DNA of 64,000 nt from NCBI GenBank assembly GCA_035430165.1, contig DAOMGE010000005.1:25774-89773 (forward strand), in the 5' to 3' direction. Numbering within the stretch: position 1 is the stretch's first letter; each line of letters starts with the position of its first letter. A program made the position numbers and the translations under genes. The notes below the pieces were generated by a model that worked only from the letters and a program-made list of their open reading frames with translations, did not search any database and had not been told where the DNA came from. Source of the stretch: UBA7239 sp035430165 (lineage in GTDB: Bacteria; Pseudomonadota; Gammaproteobacteria; Pseudomonadales; UBA7239). Positions 53,887 through 61,705 of the stretch are shown here, piece by piece.

Positions 53887-54990
53887 TTATTCCCTGACGC
53901 TGGCAGGTATAACCGCAGCTGGCATTACCACATCAGCATTCTGTGCACGATGGCGCAAGGCATGATCCATCAGCACCAGCGCCAGCATCGCTTCGGCTAT
54001 CGGTGTCGCACGGATACCCACGCAAGGATCGTGACGCCCCTTGGTGATCACCTCAATCGGGTTGCCGTGCGCATCAATACTGCGGCCGGGCAAGTGCAAG
54101 CTGGATGTCGGTTTCAGGGCAATATTGACGACAATAGCCTGTCCGCTGGAAATGCCCCCGAGAATGCCACCCGCATTATTTGATAAAAAACCTTGCGGCG
54201 TGATTTCGTCACGATGCTCACTACCACGCTGCGCAACCGACGCAAAACCAGCACCGATTTCCACACCCTTGACGGCATTGATACCCATCATCCCATGTGC
54301 AATATCTGCATCGAGCCGATCAAAAACCGGCTCACCCCAACCGGGCGGCAAACCTTCCGCCACGATAGTGATCCTGGCACCTATCGAGTCGCCATCCTTG
54401 ATCAGTTGCTGCATGTAAGCTTCCAGTTCAGGAACCCTGTCAGGATCCGCCGAGAAAAAGGCATTCTGCCCGACACTGTCCCACTGCTTGAAATCGACTG
54501 CTATCGGGCCGAGCTGGCTGAGGTAACCTCGCACCGTCACACCGTATCGTTCCTGCAAATATTTTTTGGCGATGGCACCAGCGGCGACACGCATGGCCGT
54601 TTCGCGCGCAGAAGACCGTCCACCACCACGGTAATCGCGAAAACCGTATTTCTGGGTATAGGTGTAATCGGCATGAGCCGGCCGAAACGTATCCTTGATA
54701 TTGCCGTAATCTTTCGAACGCTGGTCAGTATTTTCAATCAGCAATCCGATCGGCGTACCCGTGGTTTTGCCCTCAAAGACACCCGAGAGAATTCGCACGG
54801 AGTCTTCTTCCTTGCGCTGGGTGGTATAGCGCGAGGTGCCAGGCTTGCGTCGATCGAGATCAATTTGCAGGTCCGCTTCCGTCAGTGCCAACCCCGGCGG
54901 GCAACCGTCAACAATACAACCCAGTGCCGGCCCATGACTTTCGCCGAAGGTGGTAACCGTAAACAACTTGCCGAATGTGTTGCCAGACAT
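53887..54990 (-). CDS. aroC: Chorismate synthase
   Basis: This FMN-dependent enzyme makes chorismate from EPSP. The 367-residue product has the start GNTFGKLFTVTTFGESHG, the GCPPGL region, FRPAHADYTYTQKYG, GGGRSSARETAMRVAAGA and the late GISSGQ and KPTSSL. Together with aroA, tyrA, pheA and hisC in this window it supplies much of the aromatic amino-acid route. It diverges from ccmC. Confidence 0.97.
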   Translation of the reverse strand: MSGNTFGKLFTVTTFGESHGPALGCIVDGCPPGLALTEADLQIDLDRRKPGTSRYTTQRKEEDSVRILSGVFEGKTTGTPIGLLIENTDQRSKDYGNIKDTFRPAHADYTYTQKYGFRDYRGGGRSSARETAMRVAAGAIAKKYLQERYGVTVRGYLSQLGPIAVDFKQWDSVGQNAFFSADPDRVPELEAYMQQLIKDGDSIGARITIVAEGLPPGWGEPVFDRLDADIAHGMMGINAVKGVEIGAGFASVAQRGSEHRDEITPQGFLSNNAGGILGGISSGQAIVVNIALKPTSSLHLPGRSIDAHGNPIEVITKGRHDPCVGIRATPIAEAMLALVLMDHALRHRAQNADVVMPAAVIPASVRE

Positions 54991-55102
54991 GGCGTTCCCC
55001 TGTGCTATTGCCGCGCATTATACGGGAACTGGCACACTGATACTGAAGGGCTGTGGTATCCTTGCGGCCGCTTTTTCAACAGCCTTTTTAGGCAAAAACA
55101 GT

Positions 55103-55873
55103 ATGCTTGATGCGCTGAAAATATTGTTTCACCGCTGGGGTTCACCGCCCTGGTTCTACCAGATGAGCAGTACGCTGCTGCCGTGGCTGGCTACACTCGC
55201 GTTTGCGCTGATTGCCACCGGTACCGTCTGGGGACTTGCGTTTGCACCGGAAGATGCCCGCCAGGGCAACAGCTTCCGTATCATCTACCTGCACGTTCCC
55301 ACCTCATTCCTGGCGCTTGCCGGTTATTACCTCATGGCCATCGCCGGTGCGATCGGCCTGGTCTGGCGTATGAAACTCGCCTTCTGGGCCATGCGCGCTG
55401 CCGCCCCGCTGGGCGCTGCGCTCACCTTCATCGCGCTCCTGACCGGCTCCATCTGGGGGAAACCGACCTGGGGCACGTGGTGGGAATGGGATGCGCGGAT
55501 CACATCCATGTTGATCCTGTTTTTTCTCTACCTCGGTGTCATTGCACTCGCCAATGCCTACCAGAACCGCGACAACGGACAGCGTGCCGCCAGCATTCTC
55601 GCGATAGTCGGCATGGTGAATATTCCCATCATCTACAAGTCGGTCGACTGGTGGAACACGCTGCATCAGGGTGCATCACTGAAATTGACGTCAGCGCCTA
55701 CTATCCACGGTTCGATGCTGTATCCGCTGTTGATCATGATCATCGGTTTTTATCTTTTTTATGCCGTCGTGCTGCTGCTGAATTTACGTTGCGAAATCGT
55801 CGCCAATGAACGCAAGAGTCGCTGGTTACAGGATGCATTGGTATCTGGCGCCAGCAAACAGGGGAATCACTGA
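55103..55873 (+). CDS. ccmC: Heme exporter CcmC
   Basis: This membrane protein of cytochrome c maturation (system I) loads heme onto CcmE at the periplasmic face. The 256-residue product has six helices and the tryptophan-rich motif TWGTWWEWDAR, with LHVPTSF before it and the histidine of TIHGSM after. The start is the ATG at 55103. Usually ccmA and ccmB precede it, but here aroC lies upstream on the other strand, so the ABC half of the system is missing from this locus. Confidence 0.94.
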   Translation: MLDALKILFHRWGSPPWFYQMSSTLLPWLATLAFALIATGTVWGLAFAPEDARQGNSFRIIYLHVPTSFLALAGYYLMAIAGAIGLVWRMKLAFWAMRAAAPLGAALTFIALLTGSIWGKPTWGTWWEWDARITSMLILFFLYLGVIALANAYQNRDNGQRAASILAIVGMVNIPIIYKSVDWWNTLHQGASLKLTSAPTIHGSMLYPLLIMIIGFYLFYAVVLLLNLRCEIVANERKSRWLQDALVSGASKQGNH

Positions 55874-56044
55874 ATGTATTTTGATTCACTGCACGACCTG
55901 TTCTGGATGAATGGACACGGCATCTACGTCTGGAGCGCCTACGCCGCCGGATTCATTGTGCTGGCAGCGCTGGTGATACAACCCCTGGCGCGCCATGCAC
56001 AACTGCGGAAACAGATCCTGCGCCAGCTGGACGAGGAAAAATAA
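55874..56044 (+). CDS. ccmD: Heme exporter small protein CcmD
   Basis: This is a 56-residue protein whose ATG directly follows the ccmC stop. It has one membrane helix (about 18-38: YVWSAYAAGFIVLAALV) and a basic cytoplasmic tail rich in R/Q/L. It matches CcmD in size, topology and place; it helps release holo-CcmE. The stop is followed at once by ccmE. Confidence 0.9.
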   Translation: MYFDSLHDLFWMNGHGIYVWSAYAAGFIVLAALVIQPLARHAQLRKQILRQLDEEK

Positions 56045-56491
56045 ATGCATCCCGTCCGCAAGCAGCGATTGCTGGTCATACTTGCTATCGCCGTCACATC
56101 GAGCGCAGCGATTGGCCTGCTGGTTTTTTCACTGCGCCAGAACATGAACCTGTTTTTTCCGCCTGCAGATTTACTGGACGGCAAGGCGCCACAGCAACGC
56201 GAGATCCGGCTCGGCGGTTTTGTCGACAAAGGCAGCGTGCAACGCACCAATGCCAATCTCGAAGTGCATTTCTCGCTCGGTGACGGAACCCACAGTATTC
56301 CTGTCGTCTATACGGGCATCCTGCCCGACTTGTTCGGCGAGGAACAAGCCGCCATCGCCAAGGGTAAGTGGGACGGCTCTGTGTTTCGCGCCACTGAAGT
56401 TCTCGCAAAACACGATGAAAATTACACGCCGCCGGAAATTCGCGATAGCATGAAAAAAATGGGGCCGAAACCGGCCATGCATCCCAAGTGA
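56045..56491 (+). CDS. ccmE: Periplasmic heme chaperone CcmE
   Basis: This chaperone carries heme covalently to CcmF. The 148-residue product has an N-terminal anchor (about 8-29), the OB-fold with RLGGFVDKGSV and VVYTGILPDLF, and the heme-binding His123 with Tyr127 in LAKHDENYTPPE. The coding start directly abuts the ccmD stop. Confidence 0.95.
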   Translation: MHPVRKQRLLVILAIAVTSSAAIGLLVFSLRQNMNLFFPPADLLDGKAPQQREIRLGGFVDKGSVQRTNANLEVHFSLGDGTHSIPVVYTGILPDLFGEEQAAIAKGKWDGSVFRATEVLAKHDENYTPPEIRDSMKKMGPKPAMHPK

Positions 56492-56498
56492 TTTTTCC

Positions 56499-58454
56499 AT
56501 GATTCCTGAATTCGGCCTGTACAGTCTGATACTTGCTTTTTGCCTCGCGCTTGCACTGGGCACATTGCCGATGGCTGGCAGCTACTTGCACGAGCCTCGC
56601 TGGATGCGGTTGTCTTCACCACTGGCACTTTTGATGTGCGCACTGGTGTGTTTCAGTTTCGGCACGCTCGTCTACAGCTTTATCGTTGACGATTTCTCTG
56701 TAACCTATGTCGCCAACAATTCCAATTCACAATTGCCTGTTTACTACAAGGTCAGTGCAACGTGGGGAGCACACGAAGGATCATTGCTGCTGTGGGTTTT
56801 GATACTCACGCTGTGGATGTCTGCATTTACACTCACATCAAAAAAACTGCCGCTGGTTCTGCGCACCAGGATTCTTTCTGTGCTGGGAATGGTGGGTGCC
56901 GGCTTTACCGCGTTCACCTTGTTTACCTCCAACCCGTTTGCAAGGGAGTTACCGTTCACACCGGAGGAAGGCGCCGACCTGAATCCCTTGCTGCAGGATT
57001 TTGGCCTGATCGTGCATCCGCCGATCCTGTATTGCGGATACGTGGGCTTTGCTGTTCCGTTTGCCTTTGCGATTGCTGCATTGTTGCAGGGCGGAATCGA
57101 CAATCACTGGACACGCTGGATACGCCCGTGGGCCAATACCGCGTGGGCCTTCCTGACGATTGGCATCGCGCTCGGCAGTTGGTGGGCTTACTACGAACTC
57201 GGCTGGGGCGGCTGGTGGTTCTGGGATCCTGTCGAAAATGCCTCTTTCATGCCCTGGCTTGCGGGCACGGCATTGCTGCATGCACTGGCTGCGACCGACA
57301 AACGCAAACTGTTCAGCAACTGGACATTGCTATTGGCTATTTTCGCTTTCTCGCTGAGTCTGCTCGGTACATTCCTGGTTCGATCCGGCGTGCTGACTTC
57401 CGTGCATGCCTTTGCCAGTGATCCGACGCGGGGTTACTTCATCCTTGTATTTCTCGCAGTGGTCGTGGGTGGATCACTGACCCTGTTTGCGCTGCGCGCA
57501 CCTGAACAGGCCTCATCACATTATTCTTTTCTGTCCAGAGACACAGCCATTCTCATCAGTAGCTCTCTCGTGGTAATCATTCTGGCGGTGGTTTGTCTTG
57601 GCACACTTTACCCGTTGATTGCCGACGCACTCGGCTGGGGGAAAATCTCTGTCGGACCGCCCTACTTCAATCGCTTTTTCATGCCATTGATGGGTGCCGT
57701 TCTATTGTTATTGCCGTTTGGTGTCACGATGAACTGGCATGGCAAACACACTGCAAAAGAATTACTGCTGTGGTGCAGTAAACCCGTATTCGTCTCCCTG
57801 GTTGTCGCACCATTACTCTTACTGGCGCTTGCACTGCCTGTCTCTTTTTCGGGAATACTTGGCGCATGGTTCGGATTGTGGGTGATTGTCAGCACACTCT
57901 TTGACATCCGGCACAAAATCCGTAACGCCAGATCACCCGCCGCAGGGCTGGGTCACTTACGTGCGAGTTACTGGGGTATGTGCCTTGCCCACATCGGGCT
58001 TGCAATCAGCGCATTGGGCATTGTGCTGACTTCCGTTGGCAGTGAACAACGCGAATTACGGCTGGCGCCAGGCGAACAAACCAGTCTGGCTGGCTATGTA
58101 TTTCATTTCCAGGATATGCAGCAAGAAAACGGCCCAAATTACATCACGCAAACCGGACTGTTTTATGTCACAGGCAACAATGGCAGCATGCATATCCTGC
58201 ACCCTGAAAAACGCCGCTATCTCGCCACTAACCGGATGATGACAGAGGCCGGGATCGCTGCCGGATTTTCGCGTGATATCTATGTGTCGCTCGGCGAGGC
58301 ACTGGCACCGGAGCAAGGCAATGCCAGTGCATGGTCAGTACGCCTGCACGTGAAGCCAGCCGTGCGATGGATCTGGCTCGGTGCAATCCTTATCGCTGCG
58401 GGAGGCATCCTGTCTGTGCTGGACAAGCGCTACCGCAAGATCTCTGACGACTGA
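56499..58454 (+). CDS. ccmF: Cytochrome c heme lyase CcmF
   Basis: This large membrane subunit attaches heme to apocytochrome c. The 651-residue product has many helices. The WWD domain reads YYELGWGGWWFWDPVENASFMPW, with conserved histidines before (HPPILYCGYVG) and after. A soluble periplasmic domain lies near the C-terminus. It is followed by ccmG, 17 bases on. Confidence 0.95.
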   Translation: MIPEFGLYSLILAFCLALALGTLPMAGSYLHEPRWMRLSSPLALLMCALVCFSFGTLVYSFIVDDFSVTYVANNSNSQLPVYYKVSATWGAHEGSLLLWVLILTLWMSAFTLTSKKLPLVLRTRILSVLGMVGAGFTAFTLFTSNPFARELPFTPEEGADLNPLLQDFGLIVHPPILYCGYVGFAVPFAFAIAALLQGGIDNHWTRWIRPWANTAWAFLTIGIALGSWWAYYELGWGGWWFWDPVENASFMPWLAGTALLHALAATDKRKLFSNWTLLLAIFAFSLSLLGTFLVRSGVLTSVHAFASDPTRGYFILVFLAVVVGGSLTLFALRAPEQASSHYSFLSRDTAILISSSLVVIILAVVCLGTLYPLIADALGWGKISVGPPYFNRFFMPLMGAVLLLLPFGVTMNWHGKHTAKELLLWCSKPVFVSLVVAPLLLLALALPVSFSGILGAWFGLWVIVSTLFDIRHKIRNARSPAAGLGHLRASYWGMCLAHIGLAISALGIVLTSVGSEQRELRLAPGEQTSLAGYVFHFQDMQQENGPNYITQTGLFYVTGNNGSMHILHPEKRRYLATNRMMTEAGIAAGFSRDIYVSLGEALAPEQGNASAWSVRLHVKPAVRWIWLGAILIAAGGILSVLDKRYRKISDD

Positions 58455-58471
58455 TTTCGTTGATAGCCCGC

Positions 58472-58990
58472 ATGAAACGCCTGAAACTTTTTTTGCCCCT
58501 GATTATTTTTTTAATGCTCGCACTTTTCCTGTTGCGTGGACTGAAGCTCGACCCCGCATCAATGCCCAGCGCATTACTCGATAAACCGCTACCAACGTTT
58601 GCGCTCTACTCACTCGAAAACCATCAGCCCGTTACAGAAAAAAGTATCCGGGGCCAGAAGGCGTTGCTGAACGTATGGGCAACCTGGTGCATTACTTGCC
58701 GGGTTGAACATCCTTTCCTGATGCAGCTGGAAAAATCCGGTATCGTGATCTATGGCATCAATTACAAGGATAAAACAGGAGAGGCGCAACAATGGCTGCA
58801 GGGAAAAGGCAATCCATACCGCATCACGGTTGAAGACCCGGATGGAACACTGGGAATTGACCTAGGCGTCTTCGGTGCGCCGGAAACCTATTTCATTGAT
58901 GCGCAGGGCGTGATCCGCTACAAACACGTTGGCGACCTGAATCAAAAAAACTGGGATGAAAAACTGCGCGGGATATGGGAAAAGCTGTAA
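58472..58990 (+). CDS. ccmG: Thiol:disulfide interchange protein CcmG/DsbE
   Basis: This membrane-anchored thioredoxin-like protein reduces apocytochrome c cysteines. The 172-residue product has one N-terminal helix (about 6-24), the active site WATWCITC with C73 and C76, and the cis-proline region FGAPETYFID. It starts at ATG 58472; a TTG four codons upstream is less likely. The usual ccmH and ccmI do not follow: a tRNA gene on the other strand does. Confidence 0.93.
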   Translation: MKRLKLFLPLIIFLMLALFLLRGLKLDPASMPSALLDKPLPTFALYSLENHQPVTEKSIRGQKALLNVWATWCITCRVEHPFLMQLEKSGIVIYGINYKDKTGEAQQWLQGKGNPYRITVEDPDGTLGIDLGVFGAPETYFIDAQGVIRYKHVGDLNQKNWDEKLRGIWEKL

Positions 58991-59018
58991 CTACCTGCAA
59001 CAGCCTTCCATTGAAAGA

Positions 59019-59095
59019 TGGTCCGCCCGAGTGGATTTGAACCACCGGCCTGTCCCTTAGGAGGGGACCGCTCTATCCAGCTGAGCTACGGGCGG
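59019..59095 (-). tRNA. tRNA-Arg (anticodon CCT)
   Basis: A full cloverleaf is readable on the minus strand: acceptor CCGCCCG / CGGGCGG with perfect pairing, a D-arm region TAGCTCAGCTGGATAGAGC, anticodon stem GTCCC/GGGAC with loop CTCCTAA (anticodon CCT, reading AGG), T-arm GGTGG-TTCAAAT-CCACT, and an encoded CCA end. It faces ccmG. Confidence 0.96.
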
Positions 59096-59103
59096 GCGCG
59101 CAA

Positions 59104-59109
59104 ATTGTA
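59104..59109 (-). promoter_or_regulatory. -10 element of tRNA-Arg
   Basis: TACAAT (five of six to consensus) lies upstream of the tRNA 5' end with an 8-base gap on the minus strand. A -35-like TTGTAG is present, but its spacing is long (about 19), so only the -10 is offered. Confidence 0.45.
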
Positions 59110-59302
59110 CCCAGTTCTGCCTCATTAGCTACAACAAACGCCTGACGCAAGAAATTAATTTTCCGCTCTGGACAGACAAAGCCGGGATACGCTCTACTAT
59201 GCGAGATCTCATGTCATGCCAATGCCAGCAGGTACCCAGGCCAGCCTCCGCACCCGATAACGCCGGGCTCAGCAACAAAAACCAACATGACGCTGTCAGC
59301 AG
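59110..59302. other. Upstream region of the kinase pair
   Basis: About 190 bases between the tRNA promoter and the first kinase start. They must hold the promoter of the kinase operon, but no clear -35/-10 pair, riboswitch or strong hairpin is visible. The GC level drops from here on. Confidence 0.35.
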
Positions 59303-61705
59303 ATGATGCAAAACCTGAAGAAAAAATGGATTTTACTTGTGCTGGCATTCACCTGCCTGCACATCACTGCAGGCATGACAGCAGATGAAAATATTACGTT
59401 AGGCAACAAAAACTTCAGTGAACCCGCTTACAGCAGGACGCAATACTTCGACACAGGCCTGCAGCAATTTGAACCGGAACAAATCATGGAACTTCCGGAA
59501 TCCTTATGGAAACCGACAAAGGACATTCCACCGCTACTCTCGTTGAATGAAGGCAGCGCACTGTGGTATCGCATAATTGTGGCAAACCCGACACCGTCAG
59601 TGCAGTCAGTATATCTTTCGAGTGAAAACATACTTCTTGATATCGACAGACTGGCGATACAAAGCATCACTCACGGCAAGCCACAGCGCATTCAATCCCA
59701 TTTCGTCAGTCATCGGACCCAAAAAATTGAACTTCCTGCCGAAAGCATCAGCAGGATTTATCTGATGGCAAAGGGCCGCCACTCCGCAGCGACAGAATTC
59801 ATACTCCAGGATGAAAAATCATTTAATTCATATGCACAGACCGAGGAGCTGGTAAATGGCCTTATCAATGGCATTATCGCCGGGCTATCCCTTTATAGCC
59901 TGATCCTCTACCTGAAAACCAGGGAAAAACATATCCTGGCCTACACATTTCTTGGATTATGCAATCTCATTACTATAGCCACCTATCAAGACATCGGTTA
60001 TTTCTTTGAGGAAAATCTCAGGATCACCTGGACACAAAAAGGCAGCTTCCTGTTTCCCATCTGGATAAGCATAGCTATTAATGTTTTTGTCAGGCTTTTT
60101 TTTGATGCCCGCAATAAATTCCCGAAATCAGACAGGATTATCAAAACACATATACTTATATGCCTTGCTATCAGTACCATACCAGCACTACACATTCCAG
60201 CCACACTTGCGTATCCGCCATTTATCATTTCTACATTTATCACCACCATCGCCACATTCTATATATTTATAAGTAGTGGATTGCGAAATTCCGCCATGAT
60301 TGCCTGCGGCTATTTCATGCCGGTGCTATGTGTAATTTCTATCATCGCCATAGCAAAGGAAATTACCCCCAGAGAAGGACACTACCTTTCGGTAATACAG
60401 CTATTTAATGCCGCAGAAATGATGTTTTTCTCCATGGGCATTGCCATGCGGATTGACAACCTCCACAAGATAAAAAACATTGCCAGAAAAGTCGCCAGCG
60501 AAGAAAACACCAAAAACCTTTCTGCCAGCAAGATAATCTCACATATCAACCACGAAATAAGGACGCCCCTGAATGGAATAATCGGAGCAGCCGAACTTCT
60601 TCAGGAGAAATGCGAAGAAAGATCCCGAAATACCTATAAAATGATACGAAGTACAAGCCTGTCCCTGAAAAAAATAATTGATGACATGCTGAATGAAAAC
60701 CTGACACGCGAAAACAGACAGAAAACGAGCAAAGACTCATTCTCGATCGAATCCGTTGTAAAAGAATGTTTTGACCTTTTTGCAGCAGAATCAGCCAAAA
60801 AGTCTATCAATACGCGACTGACTATACTGGGCGATGCCAAAAAAATTGTTACCGGTGACAGCCTCAGGATCAGGCAAATTCTGATAAACCTGATCGGTAA
60901 TGCCTTTAAATTTACCAAAGAAGGTGAAATTACCGTTGAAGTCAGGCAGGACAATGCAAATCCCCGGTACTACACGTTTTCAATTATTGATAGTGGACAA
61001 GGCATCAGCAAGGAAGATGAAGAAAAGATTTTCCAGCGATTTGGCCAGGGAAAAGAGCAGCCATCAAACCAGGGAAGCGGCCTGGGACTCAATATTGTCC
61101 AGGATCTTTCCTCACTGCTTGGCGGCGAGTGTGGATTTACGAGGAATGCAACGAAAGGCTGCACATTCTGGTTTACTGCAAGACTGGAACCTGCATATGA
61201 AAGTAACCAGCCTGCCAGTCAAACCCGTCACACGTTACAATCACTACAAGAGCAGTCTGTAGCACAAACTTTACAATCAGGCGATATCGATAATGAGAAA
61301 CACAGAATATTGATCGCGGAGGACAATCCAACCAGCCAGCTCGTACTGGAGGCAATTCTGGATACACTGGGTTTCAGTTGCGACATCTGTAACAACGGAT
61401 CTGAAGCAGAACAGCTTTTCTTGCAGCACCTGGAAAAGGGCCAACATTATTCCGCCATTTTCATGGACTGCGAAATGCCTGTCCAGGATGGATTTATCAC
61501 AACGAAATCCATCCGCAATCATGAAAGCAGCCACAACATAAAAATCCCGACACCCATTATCGCCGTCACTGCTCATACAGAACCCCCATACCAGACAAAG
61601 AGTCGGCAAGCCGGCATGAATGCATACGTAACCAAACCGATCACCATACAAGCAATCAGGGAGACATTATCGAACCTCCAATTATTGAAACAGGAGCAGC
61701 CATGA
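59303..61705 (+). CDS. Hybrid histidine kinase with 7TMR-DISM sensor (first of pair)
   Basis: This 800-residue sensor kinase has a signal segment (about 9-25), a periplasmic beta domain of the DISM type (about 45-175), and seven helices (about 182-385). A HisKA domain follows with the phospho-accepting H417 in SHINHEIRTPLNG. The ATPase domain has N-box LINLIGNAFKF, G1 DSGQGIS and G2 GSGLGL. A C-terminal receiver (about 668-790) has E673/D674, phospho-acceptor D722 in FMDCEMP and K778. The ligand is unknown. Its stop overlaps the next start by four bases. GC is lower than in the rest of the window, hinting at a different history. Confidence 0.9.
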   Translation: MMQNLKKKWILLVLAFTCLHITAGMTADENITLGNKNFSEPAYSRTQYFDTGLQQFEPEQIMELPESLWKPTKDIPPLLSLNEGSALWYRIIVANPTPSVQSVYLSSENILLDIDRLAIQSITHGKPQRIQSHFVSHRTQKIELPAESISRIYLMAKGRHSAATEFILQDEKSFNSYAQTEELVNGLINGIIAGLSLYSLILYLKTREKHILAYTFLGLCNLITIATYQDIGYFFEENLRITWTQKGSFLFPIWISIAINVFVRLFFDARNKFPKSDRIIKTHILICLAISTIPALHIPATLAYPPFIISTFITTIATFYIFISSGLRNSAMIACGYFMPVLCVISIIAIAKEITPREGHYLSVIQLFNAAEMMFFSMGIAMRIDNLHKIKNIARKVASEENTKNLSASKIISHINHEIRTPLNGIIGAAELLQEKCEERSRNTYKMIRSTSLSLKKIIDDMLNENLTRENRQKTSKDSFSIESVVKECFDLFAAESAKKSINTRLTILGDAKKIVTGDSLRIRQILINLIGNAFKFTKEGEITVEVRQDNANPRYYTFSIIDSGQGISKEDEEKIFQRFGQGKEQPSNQGSGLGLNIVQDLSSLLGGECGFTRNATKGCTFWFTARLEPAYESNQPASQTRHTLQSLQEQSVAQTLQSGDIDNEKHRILIAEDNPTSQLVLEAILDTLGFSCDICNNGSEAEQLFLQHLEKGQHYSAIFMDCEMPVQDGFITTKSIRNHESSHNIKIPTPIIAVTAHTEPPYQTKSRQAGMNAYVTKPITIQAIRETLSNLQLLKQEQP

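Noticed and set aside
55050..55094. Possible attenuator before ccmC (GGCTGT...ACAGCC then TTTTT)
   Set aside because: The loop is over 20 bases and the stem only six, too weak to claim.
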